A stretch of 64,000 nucleotides of DNA from positions 4,881,409 to 4,945,408 of the forward strand of contig SDUX01000007.1 of NCBI GenBank assembly GCA_008729055.1. The letters run 5' to 3'. The position numbers and the translations under genes were made by a program. The stretch comes from Pyropia haitanensis. Taxonomy: Eukaryota > Rhodophyta > Bangiophyceae > Bangiales > Bangiaceae. Below, one piece after another: positions 45,519 to 57,542 of this stretch. The notes beneath the pieces were generated by a model. It was not told where the DNA came from. It saw nothing but the letters and a program-made list of their open reading frames with translations, and did no database searches. Position 1 is the first letter of the stretch, and each line of letters begins with the position of its first letter.

Positions 45519-46400
45519 GGTGAGGGGAACGGCGGTGGGGGGCCGGGGTGGGGGGGGGGGGCTGCACGGCCGATCCGCCAAACCACGCGAGGGGGGCGGG
45601 GATGAGGGAAGGGGAGGGGCAGGCCGGAGAGAGGCAGCCGCGCAGAAAGCGTAACGGGGATGTGGTGGGGCCGTATCGGGTCCGGCGGGGACGGCGCGCC
45701 ACGGGATCGATGCGGAGTGGGGGAGAAGGGGGTTGGGCCGGCGGGGAGAGAGGCGGCGGTGGGGGGTGGTGGTGGGCCAGAGGCTGCCGTCACTCGTGGG
45801 AGTGAGAAAATCACGGGCGTCTGCAATTTCACCGGGATTGGTCTGGCTGAAAACAATGAAACAAAATTGTTTTGATGGTAAATTTCCCTGGCCTTTAGGT
45901 CAGGGTACTATATACCACGAGAGGTCGTCAATAAGTATATCCGCGATCTCCGAGATCGGTGCACGTTGCGGGAGTATTTACCGGAGTCGTTCTTGCACTC
46001 GTTTGTCCCACTATATTTCTCCCTGCGACGCTCAGCGACGTTCCGTGTGGCTTTTTTTTAATACAGACATCGAGAGGGACACCCCACCGAGAGACACGCG
46101 CAGCTGGAAGACCTGGTCATGTCTCTTTCGTCTGTACGGAAAGAAAACGTGAGTTGTAGGGAAAATAACGGTTGGAAAGGGTCGTGGACGCAGGTGCACG
46201 GTCTGTCCAGCCGAGGTACTCGGCGTTACTTGGCAGGATGGCCAAATGTGGTGGTGTGTGACGCATTTTCATACGGCTTTCATGCTTCTCACAGTGTTCG
46301 ACTTTATTCGACTTTATCATGTCCAGCCACCCTCTCTCAATGTCTCTGTGGCACGGTTTGCTACTTGCCGCAGACTACAAATTGATTTTGTGCCTACTGA
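45519..46400. other. Intergenic region 5' of OSCP
   Basis: GC-rich near the gene, AT-richer from about 45800. No gene recognised. Confidence 0.4.
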
Positions 46401-46800
46401 GGGGGGTGGTTTGTCACCTTTTGACGTCCGTCCCCGCCTCCGCGGCCAGTGGGGTGGCCAAAAGGGGGGTGGTGTGTGATGGTTTTTCGTCCGTTCTCGC
46501 CTCCGCGGCCAGTGGGGTGGCCAAAAGGGGGGTGGTGTGTGATGGTTTTTCGTCCGTTCTCGCCTCCGCGGCCAGTGGGGTGGCCAAAAGGGGGGTGGTG
46601 TGTGATGGTTTTTCGTCCGTTCTCGCCTCCGCGGCCAGTGGGGTGGCCAAAAGGGGGGTGGTGTGTGATGGTTTTTCGTCCGTTCTCGCCTCCGCGGCCA
46701 GTGGGGTGACCAAAAGGGGGGTGGTGTGTGATGGTTTTTCGTCCGTTCTCGCCTCCGCGGCCAGCGGGGAAGCCAAGAGGGGGGTGGTGTGTGATGGTTT
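46401..46800. repeat. 63-bp minisatellite, about six copies
   Basis: CTCCGCGGCCAG recurs at 46438, 46501, 46564, 46627, 46690 and 46753, exactly 63 bp apart. Middle copies are nearly identical; the outer ones are more divergent. Because 63 is a multiple of three, repeated peptides stay open in more than one frame on both strands. Coding use is unproven. Confidence 0.9.
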
Positions 46801-47145
46801 GTGGGGGGGGTGGGTGGGGTGGGTGGGGGTGGGTGGGGTGGGCGGTGTGGGTGGGGTGGGTGGGGTGGGTGGTGGGGTGGGTGGGGGTGGGTGGGGGTGT
46901 GTGGGGTGGGTGGGGGTGGGTGGGATGGGTGGGGTGGGTGGGGGTGGGTGGGGTGGGTGGGGGTGGGTGGGTGTGGGTGGGGTGGGTGGGGTGGGTGGGG
47001 GTGGGTGGGGGTGGGTGGGGTGGGTGGGGGTTGGTGGGGTGGGTGGGGGTGGGTGGGGTGGGTGGGGTGGGTGGGGGTGGGTGGGGTGGGTGGGGGTGGG
47101 TGGGGTGGGGTCGGGGTGGGTGGAGTGGGTGGGGTGGTCGACATT
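46801..47145. repeat. (GGTGGGTGGGG)n-type G-rich tract
   Basis: Continuous GGTGGG/GGGGTGGG units on the + strand, directly following the 63-bp array. Dense runs of three or more G make G-quadruplex formation likely. Confidence 0.85.
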
Positions 47146-50100
47146 GTTGGTGGGGGAGGGGGTGCAAGCTGGCGAGGCGCACTGTCGGCGACGGCTGGTG
47201 TCCGGCGGCGGGGGCGAGGGCGGCGGTCAGGCAACAGGGACGGCGGCTTTTGAGCGGCGGTGGGGCTAGGGGGGGGGTGGTGGAGTGGGGGGGGGAGTGT
47301 GGTGCGGCGAGGGGGGGCGGTGGCTTCGGGGTGGGCGGCGGTTGTGGCGGGGGGCGGGTACGATTATAGGGGGGGCGATGGATGTGAGGGGCCGAGTCGA
47401 TAGTAGTTGAGGGGGAATTGGTGTGGTGGACGGGAGGTGGGTGGGGGGGGTGGGCGGTGGTGGTGAGGGGGTGGGGCAATTGTGCGGGGAGCGGGGAGGC
47501 GTGTGGCGGGTGCTGCCGTAAAGCACGTCTCTCGCTGCATAGAATGGAATATTTCGTCCCGTTTCAGGACAAAAAGACGGCACAGACTCCTCCTACGAGG
47601 CCCCGGCGGGAAGATGTGCCAGGCACGTCGTGCGCCGTCGCGGGAGGGGGGAGTCTGTCAATGGACGGGGAAGGGACGGGTTGTTCGACGAAGCGACGAA
47701 GAAGACGGGACGGTTGCGGCGCGAAAGCACGCGGTGCGAAAGTGCCGATCAAATTAGGAGCGGGGCTTCGTGATGCAATCAATACATTGGCACGACGATG
47801 TAAAGAACAAGAGAAATTGTGTCCTGTCACCAAGCGGCCCGAGGCTGTTCGTTGCGCTCCGCGCCTTTTTAATGTGTGTGTGTGGGGGGGTCGGACCTGC
47901 ATTCAACCACGTAAGTTCTTCGTAATTGTCTTCATGGCGCCCTGGGGTGCGTCGAGGCTGATTGTTCAAAGAATGGAACGGAAGGGGCGGGAGGGTGGTC
48001 GGAGAGGGATAGAACGTTTGTGCCACTCTGGCGTGGGGGAGTGGTTGGTGCCACTCCCCGCACCTCCCCCTCCTTCCCAACCCAGCGAGCATGCCGCCGC
48101 CACCCTCCCCCCGCCGCCGGCAGGGGGCGCGGCCTCACCACTCTCTCCGCGTCGCCGCACAGTGGCGGTGCACCGTCGGCCGCCGCAACCCGTACAATGG
48201 GGCAGTACCACCCCACCTTGAGTGCCGCATCCCAGATTGTCTTCTCTAAACATGCACCACCTCGGCGCGCGGCGGGGCAGGCGCTGTAACGGCCCTACAC
48301 CTCCCCCTCTTCAGCTCCCGCCCCCCCCAGCACCGGCCCAGAGGGGGATTAGCACGGGGGGGGGGGGGACGCCTGCCGGGGTGGGGGGGGGGGGGGGGGA
48401 GGACCAGCCTCGGGCACCAGCGGGCGGCACTCCCGCCGCCACGGAGAGAGAAAACGACGCGCCCCGCCCGCCGGGAGGCGGGGGGGGTCATCAAAGAGGG
48501 CCCGCGCGCGCTCCGCTGCCGCCGCCGCCGCGGGGCAGCTGGGGAGCACGGGGAGGGTGGGGGGGTGGGGGTGCCCGCCGGGGTGGGGTGGGGGGGGGGG
48601 GGCTACCAGCCTTGAGCACCGGCAGGCGGCACGGCCGCCCCCGCCCGCGCCGCCGCGGCCGCCGTGGCCAGCCCCGCCCGCGATGCCGCCGCCGCCACCA
48701 CCGCAGCTGCTCTCCGCAGTGGCGACCCCCTCGAGCGCCGCCGCGTCAAAAAGTTCAGCTCCGTGCATGCCATGCATACCATATGGTGGCCCGCCGGCAA
48801 CTTGTGTGTCTTTTGTGACGTTTCAAGTCAGGGAAGGCCAGGGTATTTTCCGCGAACGCCTTTTCAGTTTGGGCCAATCAGAACTGTGGCGTGACCGCAG
48901 GAGCGGGCGGTGCCGTCAAGCGGGACCAAACGTAACGTGGAAACCACAGCCTCGCGAGTGTTCCGGATAGCCTCGCGAGGTTCGGCGAGGCTGAGCGGTA
49001 CACTCGCGAAGGTACTCAAGGTCAAGAGGGGGCTCCAGGGCCCATCGGAGAAGATACATTGAGCCTCGATTGTATGGTTGAAGGAGGGGTGTCATGTAGC
49101 AAATCACCAGTGACCAATCGCCCGCCTCCCCCCCCGTCGTAAACATGTGCCGTATTGGCTTGAATTGTTTTCAGAAGGGGTCATTATTATTTATCAGTCT
49201 GTTTCAACAACGATGTCCCATGACGGCTGCATTCTGCCAGGATCTGCGGCCGCTGGAGCCAGCGCGGGGGGACGCGAGCCATGGGGGCAGCAGGGCGGGG
49301 GGGGGGTGGCCCGCACCGTGGATGGAAGCTGAAAGGGTGGCCGGCTGCGGGGGGGCGGAGGAGGGAGCGTGGGAAAGGGGGGGGGGGGGCCACCAGCGGG
49401 AGGGCGGGCGGTCGGGAACGGGGCGGGGGCGGAAGGAGGGGGGCAGCTATTGGGGGGGCAGCTGCCTGCGGCAGCAGCGGCGGTCTGGGGGGGGGGGGCG
49501 GCCATTGGGGGGCGGGGGCTGGAGAGGGGAGGCGCGGATAGCCTGTGAGGTGGGGGTATGGTGGGGGCGGAAGGGCGACCACTGGGGGTGCCGGCAGAAC
49601 TGGGGGAGCGGGCGCCCACTGAGAGCGGCGGGCTTTGGCTGGGGCAGACACGGGGGGTGGGGAGGGCGGCCACAGCGGGGGCGACCGACTGCGGCTGTGG
49701 CGGGGGCAGTGGGGGGGGGATTGGGCGGCGAGCCGCGGAAGCCGGGGCGCAGGGTGGGGGGGCGGGGGGCGGAACGCTTAGGCAGGGGCAAAGTGGGAGA
49801 CGGTTGTCGAGGCTGTGGCAGGGGGCGCTGCCTGCTGTGAGAGGGTGCGGATGTGGAGCGGGGCGGCCGGCTTGGGGGCTGGAGCGGAGATGGGGGGGCG
49901 CGGTCAGTCGCGGAAGTGAGGGCGGGTGGACGAACGACTGATGCGGGGGGAGGGACCATCAGCAGGGGGGGGGACATTCTTCCAGGCGGGCGGGGTGGGC
50001 GGCAAAACGCGGGATGGTGGCGACTGCACCAGCGTCGCGGCGGGGTTACCCCGCAACCGTGGGTGCAGGCTTTTATGTGGGGGGGCAGCCGCCGGGTAGC

Positions 50101-52488
50101 AAGTGGGCCGGCTGGCGGCGGGCGGGGCGGCAGGTGGGGCAATCAGCGACGGCATCAGAAGGGAGGGACGAGTTCCGGCAAAGGCGGCGGGCGTATTCTG
50201 TTTTGTACAGGTGGCCGGGAGAACGATAGCGTGGAATATAGGTGTGGCTACGAGGGGGAGTTCTGTCAGTGGAACACGCTACAGTATCCACGGATTTCTG
50301 GTGGCAAAGGCCGGCGCTGTCCACCCGTGGTGTGGGCTGCTAGGATGACGTCTAGAGTAGGTTTGGGCCCCTTCGTATGGACCTCTCTCGCTGTCCAGCG
50401 CACGGACCCTCGACGCCGCCTCCTTCCCACACAAGCCGAGCTCCCGCAACGACATCCCCACTTCCCACATTCCACCGGTTCACCTCGCTGCCACCACTGC
50501 CAACCGCTTCCCCCGCCCCCGCTCCCGGCACAGGGCAGCCTCTTCCGCCCCGCCCGCGACCGCCCTCCTCCCTCAACCTAACACTCGCCACTACCCAGCC
50601 CCCCCGCACCACATTCTCTGCATTCGGCGTCACTTCCCAGCTCTGCCATCGCCCAGCCGTCCCTCATCCCCGCCCCCCCGCCCATCCCGCCCTCAGCCCA
50701 CGATAACTTACACCCCCCGCACCTACACTCCCCGAGAAGCTGGAAACTCCCGTCGCCCACGCTGCAGCCAGCGCATTCCCACGTGACCCGCCCCGCGGCC
50801 ACGCCCGCTGCCACCACCCTGGGAAGCCCACCCACTACGACGCCAAAGCCTGCGCCTTCCCGCGCCAGCCGACCGCTCTTTCCCGCGTTCCAGTAGTCTG
50901 CAGTCCCCAGAACAGGCCCCCTCCTGCCACTTCTACCCCCGGCACCCCCCCCTCTCCCCCCGCACCCGCCACTCGGCTGCCAGTGGCCCCTCTCGCCGCC
51001 CCCACCACCGACGCCGGCCTCCCCCGTACACGCCCCCCCCATCCCCAGGGCTGGCCGCTACCCCCGCCCCCGCCCTAAAGCCAGCTGTGGCGACCTCGCA
51101 TCTAGCAGCATTGGCAGCGGCCAAACCGCGCGGCTCCCAGCATTAGCGGCGGAGGGGGCGAAAGTCATGCAGGCGGCGCAGCGAAGAGCGGGTGTGCTTC
51201 AGAAGCCAGCGGAGACGCTTTAGCTGCTTGTGGTGCGGGCAGGTATACGACGGTGACGCGGGGGAGCCCGGTACAAGCCTGCCGGCGGAGCGAGCTAGCG
51301 AAGCGCGGGGGGGGGCGGGGGCGCGATGAGCGCGTGGCAAGGGCGTGGCGGGGGGGCGGGGCCGACCACATTCGCGATTGTTGACGGACACTGACCATCA
51401 GCCCAAAAAATAAACTGAGTTCAGGCGCTCAAACTGACGTACTCTTTCCCTGTCAGGGGCTGGTGCCACCGCCCCTGGCAGGGGTCAGGAGCAGTATCTG
51501 GCCCCCCCCAGGTGAGCTGCAATCGAGGCTCAATGTTAGCGTGTTTGGACCAATGAGAAGCCGCCTTTCACATTGAGTTTGAGGCCCTTGGTGACCTCTG
51601 TGAGAGGGCTCAATGTGGAGTGTTTTTTCATATGCCCCTGCGTTGCTCACGTCTGGCAGGGCTGCGCGTCTGCACCGCAATGTCACCTCTTGTCGCCCCC
51701 CCGGCGATTCGGCCGGCACATAGCCTGGGCCCAGGCCCGGGCGGGGCGGCGGCGGTTACACTTTGCGCTGAGTGGTGCCGCTTGGCGGGAGTGCCCGCAA
51801 GGGCACCGTGGGGTGGTACCCGCGTTGCTGCCGGGGCGGCGCGCCTTTCCCCGTTACTCCGCTCGCTCCGGCCTGGGGTTGCCCATTAGTCCTCGGTTTA
51901 ATTGGAAGGCACGCGGCTACGTCTCCCCGGTGGGAAGTTCACCAACGGCCCGGCTCACCGGTAAGTACCGGCGTGCCTACACGCAGTGGGGAGTGAGACC
52001 CCCGTGCCCACGACCCACGCAACAAGAGAGGAAAGAGAGAAAGAAAGGAAGGCAAACGGGAAACGCCGCAGAGAGAGCGGAGAGGAAAGAAAGGCAAGGC
52101 GCGTGGGCACGCGATAAAAGGAAAGAAAGCAGGAAAAAACGCAAGAAACAGAGACCGGCAAAAGCATTGCGATGGTGCAGGCGCGAGAGCGACGGGGGGA
52201 GGGCGGGACGGCGCGCGATGAAGGCGAGCGTGCCGACCGCTGTGGGTGCCGCAGGCCGGCCGGCACGGCCAGCACTTGGCCCGTGCGGGCCGTGCCAGCG
52301 CGCGCCGTCTGGCCACCAGCCACCAGCACACCCGCACGGCCCCACGTGGCCAGCAAGGCCCTCGTGGCGCTGCCCCACCCGCGCCACCCAACGATCGACT
52401 CGACCGAGTGGCAGACACCCCACTAGCCGCTCCACGTCGCAACCGCCTCCAATAACAAAGGCCCACTCTTCCCCGGCTTTGCTTTGTC
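47146..52488. other. GC-rich intergenic region, no supported gene
   Basis: Strongly strand-biased G-rich (47.2-47.5, 49.3-50.1 kb) and C-rich (50.4-51.1 kb) blocks. A CCTCGCGAGG palindrome lies near 48971. The 17-mer ACATTGAGCCTCGATTG at about 49059 is found inverted at about 51521. A purine-rich tract spans 52020-52165. No domain was recognised in any frame. Confidence 0.4.
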
Positions 52489-52519
52489 TTGCCGCGTCCT
52501 GGTCGGGTGCTTATCGATG

Positions 52520-53328
52520 GTGCCCAAGGGCGAGGCCTCTCCGTTCGCGGTGGCCTCTCGGCGGCTGCTGTGGACGGCACGTCGGTGGCGGCCACCCTGT
52601 GGCTGAGCATCACCAACCGCAGCGCCGCCTCGATGAGCGGATTTGCCGTTCAGATCAACTCCAACGTGTTTGGGTTGGTGCCCACGCCCGGGTCGTTGGC
52701 CGACCAGCCTGCTCTGCCGGCAGGCGAATCGCGGACGCTGTCGGTGCCTCTGCTTGTGAAGGCGGCGCCCGCGCCGGCCGTTGACGTCACCACCCCCGCC
52801 GGGGCGGCCAAGGCCCTCACCGTGCAGGTGGCGCTCCGAACACACCCCCTGGGCGTGCTGTACTTTGCAGACCGGCTGGCTGGGCGGGTGACATCGCTCT
52901 TCCCCGGCGGCAACGCGTTGCCCAAGCGTGCGTTCCTGGCAGCTTGGTCGTCTGTGCAGGACAGTGCGGAGGTAGCGGTACCCGTGCAAGTACGTCCGCC
53001 GGCTCTCGGTGCGCCAATGGCGGCGGACGGCCCCGCCGCGGCCGCGTCGGCGGCGGCGGTAGCGGCGCTCTCTGGGGCACGGCTCTTCCTCGTTGCCCGC
53101 CGCACCGTGGCCGGCGCACAGGTCATGTACTTTGCGTCGCGGCTGCCGCCGGCGGCGACGGTCCTGGCCGAGGTGTCCCTGCCACCGGTGGGGGGGATGG
53201 TGCCCAGTGGGGGGGTGCCTGGGAAGCTTGCCGTCCGTGTGGCGGGGGCGACGGCGCCGCAGATTGGGGCGCTGCTCTCCAGGGCAGTGGCAAGCAACGT
53301 GCAGCAGTTGCTGATGGGCACGGGCTAA
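52520..53328 (+). CDS. Beta-adaptin appendage (ear) domain, C-terminal part of an AP-1/AP-2 beta subunit
   Basis: The frame ending at 53328 gives both halves of a beta-appendage. The sandwich subdomain reads GLSVRGGLS...LWLSITNRSAASMSGFAVQINSNVFGLVP. The platform subdomain reads GVLYFADRL, RAFLAAWSSV, LFLVARRTV, QVMYFASRLP and TVLAEVSLPP, matching the order and spacing of AP beta ears that bind endocytic accessory proteins. It stops after SNVQQLLMGTG at a normal family end. There is no ATG at the head of the frame. The roughly 600-residue trunk that should precede it was not found in the 5 kb upstream. It is either the last exon of a gene with a distant 5' part or a displaced fragment. A CCCAAG acceptor-like site near 52530 is a possible exon start. 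Confidence 0.8.
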
Positions 53329-56300
53329 GGGTGAGGGCAACGGGGATGGTGAGCGGCCGTGCGGGCCAGATGCCCCACAAGACGCCCAACCTGCGAGTCT
53401 TTTTTTCTCTGTGTGGCGCAGCTGAAGTAGTGGAGTGACACCCACGTCTCCGCTTGGTCCCGTCCCTGGTGCGCCGAGCGTGACAGGCGCCCAAAGAACG
53501 TGACTGGGGCGCTCGGTGAGCGCTCGATCGAAACCAACCTGGTCCAGTCTGAACGTAATTGCGAATTGTGGAGTTGGATCCCGATGACAAGTACGCCCCG
53601 TGCCATTTCGATTTCGCGGCGCGCCTCTCGGCGCCCCCCGCCGACCCCCACCCGCCCGGTCGCGGTAGTTCAAGTGCCGACGCCGTCTCCTTCGCCGAAC
53701 CTGCCCGGTCGCGGCAAGTAGATCACGCCCACGGCCGCGCTCCCCGTTGCTGCCGCCCCCCACCCGCACCCCTACGGGGCGGGGCGGCCCCGAGCCGGCC
53801 GGGCGGAGACGCCGCACGACGGCCGCGGGGTTAATCCCTGGGTGGAACGCTCCCATCGGGCACCCCGGTTCATGCCCCCGCCACATCCCGCCAGACCGCC
53901 CGCCTTTCCCCGCCCCTTCCCGCTTGCTCCCACCCCCCGCCGCTCCCCCGGTTGCGTGCCGCTCGCCAGCGGCCGGGTAGGTTGGGGCGTGTCGGGTGGT
54001 GTTTGCAACTGAGCTAGCATCTTGTCCCTTGTCTCCCCCTCCCCCTGTTGTGGTGTATGTTTTTCTTGTCTTCTCTTGTTTCTTATCCTCCCTGTCGTGT
54101 TGACCGTGACGTGCGCCGTCGGCGGGGTCCCCCCACGGCTGTGGCGGCTGATGCCACGGTGGCGGGCGCGCCCGCCGGGTGGATAGCGCTCTCATCCCCT
54201 TGTGCCGTGGGTCAATGCTGCTCTTCCGTAAATGGCCTTTCTTCATCTGCTGTAGGTGACCCCTGGCCCCGCCGCCACACCCTCGACGCCGCTTCAAGAT
54301 GCCCGCGGACCGGCGGTGGTGGCCAGGCCACATCCGGAAGGCCCCCCCCGTCCCCCCAACCGCTCCCCCCGCTTGGTTTCCAGGCTGGTCCCCTCCACTC
54401 CCCCGCACGCAGACGTACCCCCGCCCCCCCATGCTCCTCCGCCGCCCACTTCCCGGGCGGTGGGCCCCGCCGACCGCCGCGCCCTCTTCCCCCTGCCCAC
54501 CGCGGTGCCCCTCTCCACGCTGGCACGACGCGTGGCGGCGCTCCCCCGCCGCCTCCCCCGCCGGCGTCACCGCCCCCGCCGCCACCGACACCCCCCCCCC
54601 CCGCCCCCGGCACCCCCCCCCCGTCCCGGCCCCCCCGCCCTTCCCTGCGGCCGGGCGTCGGTGTGCACTGCCCGCACGGCCGAACCCCTCCGCCCCCCCG
54701 CCCCGGCATCATCCCCCTCCCCCCCCCCCCTACCGCGGGCGGGGGATCGGCCGCACCCTGCCGCCGCCACCGCCGCCGCGCCACTCCCACACTCGGGTAG
54801 GGTCGGGGTGGCCCCCCTCCGGCGTCACGGCTGCCCCCCCCCCCCCGCCCCCCACCCACCCACCCGCCGCCCGTCTCCACGCCGGCTCGCGGCGGGCGGC
54901 TTCCCCCCCCCGCCCTGGTCGGGGACGCCGTGGCCGGGGTGTGGGGGGGGCTCCCTCCGCGGCGGGCGGTTCCCGCCGCCCCCGCCCCCCTCGGCGGCGC
55001 CCACCCGTGTCGTGCAGGGCGGCCACCCGCTCCCAGCAGCGGCGGCGGCACCCAGCCGCGGGGGTGCCGCCGACGACGACACACAGCCTGTCGGGGGGGC
55101 GGTGCGCGCCGCCTCCCGCCGTCGAGCCCCCACTGCCTCCCGCCCCACCCCCCCCACCCTCCATCCTTGTCCTCCCCCCCCAAGGTGCCCGCCCATTCCG
55201 CGGCTGTGTGTTTTCTTTTCGTGTCACGGGCGCCGCCCGGCGGGGCCGGAATCAGCGCCGCCCCCACCCCCCCCCCCCCCCCCCCGGGCGCCCCCCACGG
55301 GCGGCGCCGCCAGCCGCGGCGGCCGACCAGCAGCCGCCCGCTCTCGCGCAGCAGGAGACGCCCCCCCCCATCCCTCACCCCCCCCCCCCCCCCCACTCCC
55401 CCGGCGTACCAGGGCACCTCATCCCCCTCCCCCACCCCCCCACCCCATTCGCCCACACCCGCCGCCGCCACCCCCGCGGCGGCGGCCACCCAGGACAGCA
55501 CCACCGCGGCGGCGGCGGGGTCCCCGCCGCAGGGAGCCCCCACCGCCGGCAGCTGCCCGCGGGGGGGCGGCGGGGCGGGCAGAGGGGGAGGAGGAGGAGG
55601 CGGGGGGGAGGGGGAACCCCGCCGCCAGTGGGCTGGCGGCCGCAGCCGCCGCAGGGCGGTGGCCAGGCGGCCCCCACCCCGAGGGGGGGGGGGGGGGGGG
55701 GGAGGTGCCCCCACCGCCGGGGGGGGGGGGTGGAAGGGGGGGAAGGAGTGCGCGCCGCCACCACCGCCACCCTGCCGGCGGCGGTGGTGGTGGCGGAGGC
55801 GGCGGCGGCGGCGACGCCACCGCCGCCATCCTCATACGCGGAACGCCGCACGTGCCGTGCCGCCCGTGCAGCAACGGCGGCGGCGACGGCGGCACGGGTC
55901 TTTCGCGGAGGCGGCGGCGGCGGCGGGGCGCGCGGGGGCGCTTCCCCCCCCTTCCCACCCCCCACCCCCACGCCCTCCCCCCCCCCGGCACCCGCGGCCG
56001 ACGCCCGCCGCGGGGGGCCGGCGCCCCCCACCCCCCGCCGGCGCCCCTCCCCCCCCCCCGGTCGGCGAGCACCGCCCGACGCGGCGGGGGTGGCGGCGAC
56101 ACCGCCCCCGGCCGGGGCGGCGCGCGGCTGCGGCGGGGGTGGCCGCCCCGCCGCCCCCGCCCGCGGCAGGTGGCTGACCCGCCCCGCCGGCAGCAGCTGC
56201 CGGCCGTCGGCGTACACGCGGTACCGCACGCGCGGGACGGCGGGGGGGGCGACGGGCAGGGCGGGGAGCGAGGAGGGGGGGGAGGGGGAGGCCAGGGGGG

Positions 56301-57212
56301 AGGGGGGGAGGGGAGAAGGAGAGGAAAGGGAGGGGGGGGAGGCGGGGTCCGCCGCCCCTCCCCCCGACGGGCGGCCCGCCCAGGAGCCCAGGGGGGAAGG
56401 GAAAGCGCCGGGCGCCACCCGCCCCCCGCCCCCCGTCGGCGGGGGTGGCGGGCGGGCCGTCTGCGGGGGCGGCGACCACCCGCCACTGCCGCCCCGCCCG
56501 CCGCCCGCACCAGTGCCGTGGCCAACATCACCACCGCAGGGCGGGGCGGTCGTGTGCCACGGGGGCCCCGCCGCCTCCCCCCCCCCCCCCCCTCCCCCCG
56601 CCGAGGAGCAGGTGGAGGCGGTGGAGGGGGACCGCCACCCGCCGCCGCCACCCCCGCCCCCGCCTCCACCGCCGCCACCGCCGCCACCGCCGCCACCGCC
56701 GCCGCGTGGCAGGGGAGGCGCGCACCCCCCTCCCCATCCCCCCCCGCTGCCGCCGCCGCCGCCGCCACCTCCCCCCCGTCGTCGTCGCCGCCGCCCGCCC
56801 CCCCCCCCCGCCGCCCCCCCCCACCAGCAGCCGCCGCTTCACATCGTCCGGCGCGAGCGTCCGGATGTGGCGGCCGAGAAAGACCTTGCCACGGCGCAGC
56901 GGTACCCGCGGGCGGGCAGTGGCGGCGGCGGCGGCGGCGGCGGTGGCGGCGGTGGCGGGAGTGGGGGAGGTCCCCTCCCACTGGGCACCGCCCGGTGGGG
57001 GGCGGGCGCCACCCGCCGGGGGGGGGGTGGGGAGGGGGTGGATGAGGAGGGGGCGCCCCGCCCCGCAGGGGGGTGGGGGGGGGGGGGTTGGTGGGCCCGG
57101 GCGGGGAGCGCCCACCCCCGTGAGGGGAGAGGGGGTGCTGGTGGTGGTGGGCAACCCGACCCCCTCCCGCGCCGCCCCCGCCGCCACCGCCACCGCCGCC
57201 GCCACCGCCGCT

Positions 57213-57244
<32 letters not shown>

Positions 57245-57510
57245 TGCCACCGCCGCCGCCGCCGCTGCCACCGCCGCCGCTGCCACCCCCAGAAGAGACG
57301 GATGACATGGTGAGGGCGCCGTCGGTGGACCCGTCATCCCCATCGGCGGGACCGGGCGGGGGCGGCGGCCGCCCCCACCCGCGCTGGCGGGCCGGAGGGG
57401 AGGCGCCGGGGGAGGCAGGCCGCGAGGGGGGCGTCCCGGGCCGCCCAGGAGGGGGCGTTTTGACAGCGGCGTGGGAAGGGGACGCGGCGGGGGCGCTGGC
57501 CGGCGGCCGG

Positions 57511-57542
<32 letters not shown>

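Noticed and set aside
46401..46800. CRISPR-like array
   Set aside because: Contiguous 63-bp tandem units with no unique spacers; a minisatellite in a eukaryotic context.
46801..47145. Telomere or interstitial telomere repeat
   Set aside because: GGTGGGTGGGG is irregular, internal, and not a known telomere unit such as TTAGGG-type repeats.
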